From CAVXZE01 sp964615365 (GTDB lineage Bacteria; Myxococcota_A; UBA9160; UBA6930): 64,000 nucleotides of DNA. Made by a program: the position numbers and the translations under genes. Under the pieces are notes generated by a model, which was given only the letters and a program-made list of their open reading frames with translations, searched no databases and was not told the DNA's origin. Shown here one piece after another: positions 60,133 through 64,000 of the stretch. The stretch spans positions 1 to 64,000 of the forward strand of contig CAZTOU010000021.1 in NCBI GenBank assembly GCA_964615365.1, in the 5' to 3' direction. Numbering within the stretch: the first letter of the stretch is position 1; each line of letters begins with the position of its first letter.

Positions 60133-62385
60133 GTGTCGGTCAAGACCGTTGCGATCGTGTTGTTGGGCCTGGTGGTCCTGGTGGGGCTGTACTTGGCGGG
60201 TGCCTATCTACACCTCTACGGCGCGCTCGAAGACGCCGGAGAGCCAACGCTCGCGCCGGTGTCGGCCGAGGTCGTCGAGCAGCGGACGCGGATGCAGCAG
60301 CGCGCCGCCGCCCGGCTGAGCCCCGCTCCCAGCAAGCAGATTCTCTTCGGCGATCTCCACGTCCACACCACCTTCTCGACCGACGCCTTCCTGTGGAGCC
60401 TACCCATGATGCAGGGCGAGGGGGCGTATCCCCTGGGCGACGCCTGTGACTACGCGCGCTTCTGCGCGGCCATCGACTTCTGGTCCATCAACGACCACGC
60501 AGAGGCCAGCTCCCCGCGCAAGTGGCGGATCGCCAAGGAGGCCATCCGCCAGTGCAACGACGTGGCCGGGGATCCCGACAATCCGGACGTGGTGGCGTAT
60601 CTGGGCTGGGAGTGGACCCAGGTCGGCACCACACCCGCGGACCACTGGGGCCACAAGAACGTGATCTTGCGCGACCTCGGAGACGACGAGGTGCCGAAGC
60701 GTCCGATCGGCGCTGCCGGCCTCGCCACCAACGGCCTCCGGGGATCGATCGGCGGCATGCCCTGGTATCTGCCCCTCGTCGATTTTACGAACCGCCAGCG
60801 GTACTACGACTTCATCGCGTTCATGGACGAGGTTCGGGAGATCCCCTTCTGCGCGGAGGGCGTCGCCTCCCCGGATCTTCCCGCCGACTGCTACGAGTCC
60901 GCGGAGACGCCCGGTGACCTCTTCCGAAAGCTCGGTGAGTGGAACGTGAACTCGATGGTGATCCCGCACGGGAACACCTGGGGCTACTACTCGCCTCCGG
61001 GGACCGCCTGGGACAAGCAGCTCACCGAGGCCCAGCACGATCCGGACCAGCAGTTCATCGTCGAGATCATGTCGGGCCACGGGAACTCGGAGGAGTACCG
61101 GGACTGGCGTGCGGTTCGCTTCGACGCCGAGGGCCGGCCGACCTGCCCCGAGCCCACCCCCGGCTACCTCCCCTCCTGCTGGCGGGCCGGCGAGATCATC
61201 GAGGAGCGCTGCCTCGACGCCGGCGAGAGCGGCGAGGAGTGCGATCGCCGCGCCGCCGAGGCGCGGCAGCTCTACGCCGAGGCCGGAGTGGCGGGGAGTC
61301 ACGTCGTGACCGGCGAGTCCTTCGAGGAGTGGCTCGACTCCGGCCAGTGTCCGGACTGCTTCCGCCCCTCCTTCAACTACCGGCCGGCCGGCTCGACCCA
61401 GTACGCCCTGGCGCTCACGGACTTCGCCTCGGATGGCGACGGGAGACGCTTCCGATTCGGCGTGATCGCGTCGAGCGACAACCACCGCGCGCGCCCCGGA
61501 ACGGGCTACAAGGAGGTGGACCGAAAGGTCACCACCGAGGCCAACGGGCTGCGCAGCGAGGAGTGGAGCCAGCGCGTCTACCCGCCCGAGGAGAAGCAGG
61601 CTCGCGCCGTTGCTTTCGACAGGACCGACTTCTCCCGGGGCTTCGGGACCCTCGAGGCCGAACGTCAGTCCTCCTTCTTCATGACCGGTGGCCTCGCGGC
61701 TGTCCACTCCGAGGGCCGCAGCCGCGAGGAGATCTGGACGTCCATGGAGCGCAAGGAGATCTACGGAACCAGCGGCGAGCGCATCCTGCTCTGGTTCCAT
61801 CTCTTGAACGCCGAGAGGTTCGACGGAAGCTACGGCGCCGTGCCCATGGGAGGCGAGGCGGTCATGGGCGAGAATCCGCGCTTCGAGGTGCGTGCGGTCG
61901 GCTCGTTCAAGCAGGATCCCGGTTGCCCCGAGCACGTGGCCGGAGCGCTCACCTCCGAGCGGCTCGAGCGGATCTGCCGCGGCGAGTGCTACAACCCGTC
62001 CGACGAGCGCAAGCTCATCACGCGCATCGAGGTCGTGCGCATCCGCCCCCAGGTCTCGCCCGACGAGCCGGTGGCGAGCCTGATCGAGGATCCCTGGCGG
62101 GTCCACGAGTGCGAGCCCAGTCAGACGGGCTGTACCGTGCAGTTCGAGGACCCGGAGTTCGCCGAAGCGGGGCGCGACGCGGTCTACTACGTGCGCGCGA
62201 TCGAGGAGCCCACGCCCACCATCAACGCGGAGAATCTGCGCTGCACCCGTGACGAGGAGGGTCGTTGCGTCGAGGTCCGGCCCTGCTACGGCGACGACTA
62301 CCGGACCGACCCGGAGGACCCCTGCACCGAGCCGAGCGAGGAGCGCGCCTGGTCCTCACCGATCTTCGTGGATCATGCGGGATGA
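60133..62385 (+). CDS. DUF3604 (PHP-like) metal-dependent hydrolase, membrane-anchored, copy 2
   Basis: 750 aa from GTG 60133, chosen because AGGAGGGG lies 5 bases upstream; the longer frame from 59974 crosses the TetR operator and is rejected. One N-terminal helix (VAIVLLGLVVLVGLYLAGAY), then KQILFGDLHVHTTFSTDAFL, NDHAEASSPRKW, GWEWTQVGTTPADHWGHKNV and SSDNHRARPGTGYKE, the same metal motifs as copy 1. By eye roughly two thirds of aligned residues match copy 1. Substrate unknown; probably periplasmic face of the membrane. Confidence 0.85.
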   Translation: MSVKTVAIVLLGLVVLVGLYLAGAYLHLYGALEDAGEPTLAPVSAEVVEQRTRMQQRAAARLSPAPSKQILFGDLHVHTTFSTDAFLWSLPMMQGEGAYPLGDACDYARFCAAIDFWSINDHAEASSPRKWRIAKEAIRQCNDVAGDPDNPDVVAYLGWEWTQVGTTPADHWGHKNVILRDLGDDEVPKRPIGAAGLATNGLRGSIGGMPWYLPLVDFTNRQRYYDFIAFMDEVREIPFCAEGVASPDLPADCYESAETPGDLFRKLGEWNVNSMVIPHGNTWGYYSPPGTAWDKQLTEAQHDPDQQFIVEIMSGHGNSEEYRDWRAVRFDAEGRPTCPEPTPGYLPSCWRAGEIIEERCLDAGESGEECDRRAAEARQLYAEAGVAGSHVVTGESFEEWLDSGQCPDCFRPSFNYRPAGSTQYALALTDFASDGDGRRFRFGVIASSDNHRARPGTGYKEVDRKVTTEANGLRSEEWSQRVYPPEEKQARAVAFDRTDFSRGFGTLEAERQSSFFMTGGLAAVHSEGRSREEIWTSMERKEIYGTSGERILLWFHLLNAERFDGSYGAVPMGGEAVMGENPRFEVRAVGSFKQDPGCPEHVAGALTSERLERICRGECYNPSDERKLITRIEVVRIRPQVSPDEPVASLIEDPWRVHECEPSQTGCTVQFEDPEFAEAGRDAVYYVRAIEEPTPTINAENLRCTRDEEGRCVEVRPCYGDDYRTDPEDPCTEPSEERAWSSPIFVDHAG

Positions 62386-62421
62386 GCCCCCGGTGAGGAA
62401 GGACCGGGAGGCTCGAGGCTG

Positions 62422-63366
62422 ATGGACCTTCCCGAGTACGCGGCACCCGCCAGCGCCCTGCGACGCATGCTGGGTAATCAGCTCGGTCAGGCGAAGCGCA
62501 CGCCCCGCTGTCCCGACACGCCGCGCCTCGACGGCAAGCTGGCGGTCGTGACCGGTGCGACCGGAGGCATCGGGCTGGAGATCGCACGGGGCCTGGCGCG
62601 CCGGGGTGCGGCGCTGATTCTGCCCTGCAGGAATCCGGCGAAGGGCGAGCGGGTGGCGGAGGCGCTCCGCTCCGAGCTCGGGTCCGACGCCTCCGTCGAG
62701 CTGGTCGAGATGGACCTCGAGGATCTCGATGCAGTGCGACGCGGCGCCGAGGCAATCGCGCGTAGCGCCGCTGGCCGCAATGTGGACGTGCTGGTCGAGA
62801 ACGCGGGCATCTGGCCGCATCGCTACGCGGAGACCCGCCAGCGACACGAGATCGCGTTTGGGGTGAACGTGCTCGCTCACTTCGTGCTGCGCGGCGAGCT
62901 CGAGGCGGCGGACGCACTCCGCGCGACCCGCGTCGTGATGCTGACCGGGGACATCTACATCCTCGCGTCCGCCTGCACGCCCGACTTCCGCTGGAGCGGC
63001 CGCCTCGGGGGGATGAGGGCCTACTGCCGTAGCAAGCTCGGCAACCTCTGGATTGCAGCCGAGCTGGTCCGGCGCACACCGGGCCTCGAGGTTCGCGTGG
63101 TGCACCCGGGGGTGGTGGCGACCGCCCTCGGCGGGAATGTGGGCGCGCTCGGGGACCTCTTCAAGCGGAGCTTCTTCATTTCGCCCGAGCTCGGTGCCCA
63201 GATGCCGCTCATCTGTGCAACGCAGCCCGACCTCGAGAGCGGCGGCTACTGGCACAACGTCCACGGAAGGATGCGGCTGGCGGCGGAAGATCCCGCGCGC
63301 GACGCCGCCTCGGCGGCGGGACTGTGGGAGACCTGCGAGAGGCTGGGTTCGCCAGACGGAGGGTAG
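62422..63366 (+). CDS. SDR family protein (retinol dehydrogenase/WW-oxidoreductase-like)
   Basis: 314 aa. LAVVTGATGGIGLEIARGLA, VDVLVENAGIWPHRYAET (NAG replaced by ENAG), MLTGDIYILAS and AYCRSKLGNLWIAAELVRRT (Tyr-x-x-x-Lys) show an intact cofactor and catalytic site. The catalytic Ser is not obvious in the LTGDIYI region, where relatives have Ser-Ser, so activity may be altered. It follows the DUF3604 gene by 36 bases and has GAGG before the ATG. Confidence 0.8.
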   Translation: MDLPEYAAPASALRRMLGNQLGQAKRTPRCPDTPRLDGKLAVVTGATGGIGLEIARGLARRGAALILPCRNPAKGERVAEALRSELGSDASVELVEMDLEDLDAVRRGAEAIARSAAGRNVDVLVENAGIWPHRYAETRQRHEIAFGVNVLAHFVLRGELEAADALRATRVVMLTGDIYILASACTPDFRWSGRLGGMRAYCRSKLGNLWIAAELVRRTPGLEVRVVHPGVVATALGGNVGALGDLFKRSFFISPELGAQMPLICATQPDLESGGYWHNVHGRMRLAAEDPARDAASAAGLWETCERLGSPDGG

Positions 63367-63411
63367 CGCGCGCCGGACGGGCCTCCCTGAGCTGGCGGCG
63401 AGGCCGATCGC

Positions 63412-64000
63412 CTAGGAGACGAAGAGCTTGTCCGTCGCGAAGGCGGGATCGCAGGTGAGGCGCACGCCCAGCCGCCGGAGGCCACGCTCGTCGCCCGGCG
63501 TGGGCAGGTGCGTCAAGTGCACCTCACCGTCGATCAGGTTCGGTAACTGCTGCATCGCCTGGTGTGCGATCGGATTCGTGGTCGAGCTCATGCTGAGCGC
63601 CAGCAAGGTCTCCTCGAGGTTGAGGCTGATCGACTTGAACCCCAGCAGGTCCTTGCGCAGGGTACCGATGGACTCGATGACCGTCGGGCTGATCAGGTCC
63701 AGGTGTTCCGGGATGCCAGCCAGATCCTTTACGGCATTGAGCACCAGTGCCGCGGCCGCGTGCATCAGCGGCGAGTTGCGCCCTGTCACGACCTTGCCGC
63801 CCGGCAGCTGGATGGCGGCCCCGCTATACACGCCTCGGTGCCCTCTGTCTCCCTTCATGGCCGCAGTACCGGCAGCTTCGCGCGCGGGCAGGACGACATC
63901 CCGGTGCTCCGGGCAGGTCTGGAACTCCTCCATCAGCGCTTCGATGCGACGTACCGTTTCCCGATCCGCGGTGCCGAGTGCCTCGTCACATGCATAACGG
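63412..64000 (-). CDS. DUF1846 (UPF0371) family protein, 5' part outside the window
   Basis: At least 195 residues are visible; the frame stays open to the window edge. GAAIQLPGGKVVTGRNSPLM, AAALVLNAVKDLAGIPEHLD and SPTVIESIGTLRKDLLG are C-terminal DUF1846 sequence; the first part, with the Rossmann-like fold, lies beyond 64000. Biochemical role unknown. It converges with the SDR gene. The inner ATG at 63933 is not the true start. Confidence 0.85.
   Translation of the reverse strand, partial: RYACDEALGTADRETVRRIEALMEEFQTCPEHRDVVLPAREAAGTAAMKGDRGHRGVYSGAAIQLPGGKVVTGRNSPLMHAAAALVLNAVKDLAGIPEHLDLISPTVIESIGTLRKDLLGFKSISLNLEETLLALSMSSTTNPIAHQAMQQLPNLIDGEVHLTHLPTPGDERGLRRLGVRLTCDPAFATDKLFVS

Noticed and set aside
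60400..62106. 568-codon open frame antisense to DUF3604 copy 2
   Set aside because: Same reasoning; the + strand gene is fully supported.

Overview
This is a high-GC (about 60-65 % by eye) bacterial chromosome segment with tightly packed genes, many short co-directional operons and no rRNA, CRISPR array or phage. Gram-negative traits are a PEP-CTERM protein, lipoproteins and a LamG protein with its own C-terminal sorting-like tail. The repertoire (nitronate monooxygenases, enoyl-CoA hydratases, acyl-CoA dehydrogenase, many SDRs, glutathione transferase, MBL hydrolases, five TetR regulators, two DUF3604 paralogues, UroD/corrinoid methyltransferases) resembles uncultured Myxococcota / Desulfobacterota-like (deltaproteobacterial) lineages. 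That placement is inference. A selenoprotein gene implies the organism decodes UGA as selenocysteine.

Layout. 0.4-6.4 kb: corrinoid protein, UroD-type methyltransferase, DUF3604 protein and FAD oxidoreductase, all on +. 6.4-7.3 kb: a mobile scar holding a tRNA-Thr-like 3' fragment and an internally deleted transposase. 7.4-9.2 kb: a QueG-like Fe-S protein followed by a membrane-anchored peroxiredoxin-like protein whose active-site Cys codon is UGA with a hairpin just downstream (predicted selenoprotein). 9.2-12.4 kb (-): a gene fragment, enoyl-CoA hydratase, nitronate monooxygenase and a broken MBL hydrolase. 12.65-13.66 kb: an AT-rich, probably acquired, sterol-methyltransferase-like gene. 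13.7-17.7 kb (-): a TetR-led operon (TetR, MBL, broken FAH, nitronate monooxygenase, GST) with a perfect 13-bp inverted-repeat operator. 17.9-19.6 kb: CMD protein, SDR, small unknown. 19.6-21.9 kb (-): PEP-CTERM protein, CGLG-CTERM protein and Lon-N-domain protein. 22.1-25.0 kb: a frameshifted MalT/SARP regulator. 25.1-27.3 kb: ADP-forming acyl-CoA synthetase alpha-type protein and a convergent acyltransferase. 27.4-29.3 kb: a symporter remnant and the LamG CGLG-CTERM protein ending in a strong hairpin. 29.7-32.2 kb (-): SDR, alpha/beta hydrolase, TetR. 32.2-35 kb: decayed sequence, small secreted proteins and a lipoprotein. 35.2-39.8 kb: internally deleted UroD-like gene, LLM flavoprotein, SDR fragment, CMD-SDR pair and divergent AraC regulator. 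39.8-44.5 kb (-): TetR-headed sugar-acid operon (IlvD/Edd-type dehydratase, DedA, UxaA halves). 44.6-47.2 kb: GNAT and a membrane peptidase-like hydrolase. 47.4-48.4 kb: tRNA-Arg and a ParE/Phd toxin-antitoxin module between 19-bp direct repeats. 48.5-51.0 kb: second acyl-CoA synthetase alpha-type protein and ferredoxin-nitroreductase. 51.1-55.4 kb: TetR divergent from an acyl-CoA dehydrogenase / DAPG-hydrolase-like / alginate-lyase-like operon. 55.5-64 kb: amidase, TolB-like propeller, TetR plus enoyl-CoA hydratase, second DUF3604 protein, SDR and the 5'-truncated (by the window) DUF1846 gene.

The genes read as a patchwork of small catabolic and redox modules, several under local TetR control, for acyl-CoA intermediates, sugar acids, nitro- or aromatic compounds and one-carbon groups. 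About ten gene remnants lie among intact genes, suggesting ongoing gene loss. The most unusual items are the predicted membrane selenoperoxiredoxin, the shared CGLG C-terminal tail, and the decay or insertion scars at tRNA sequences.
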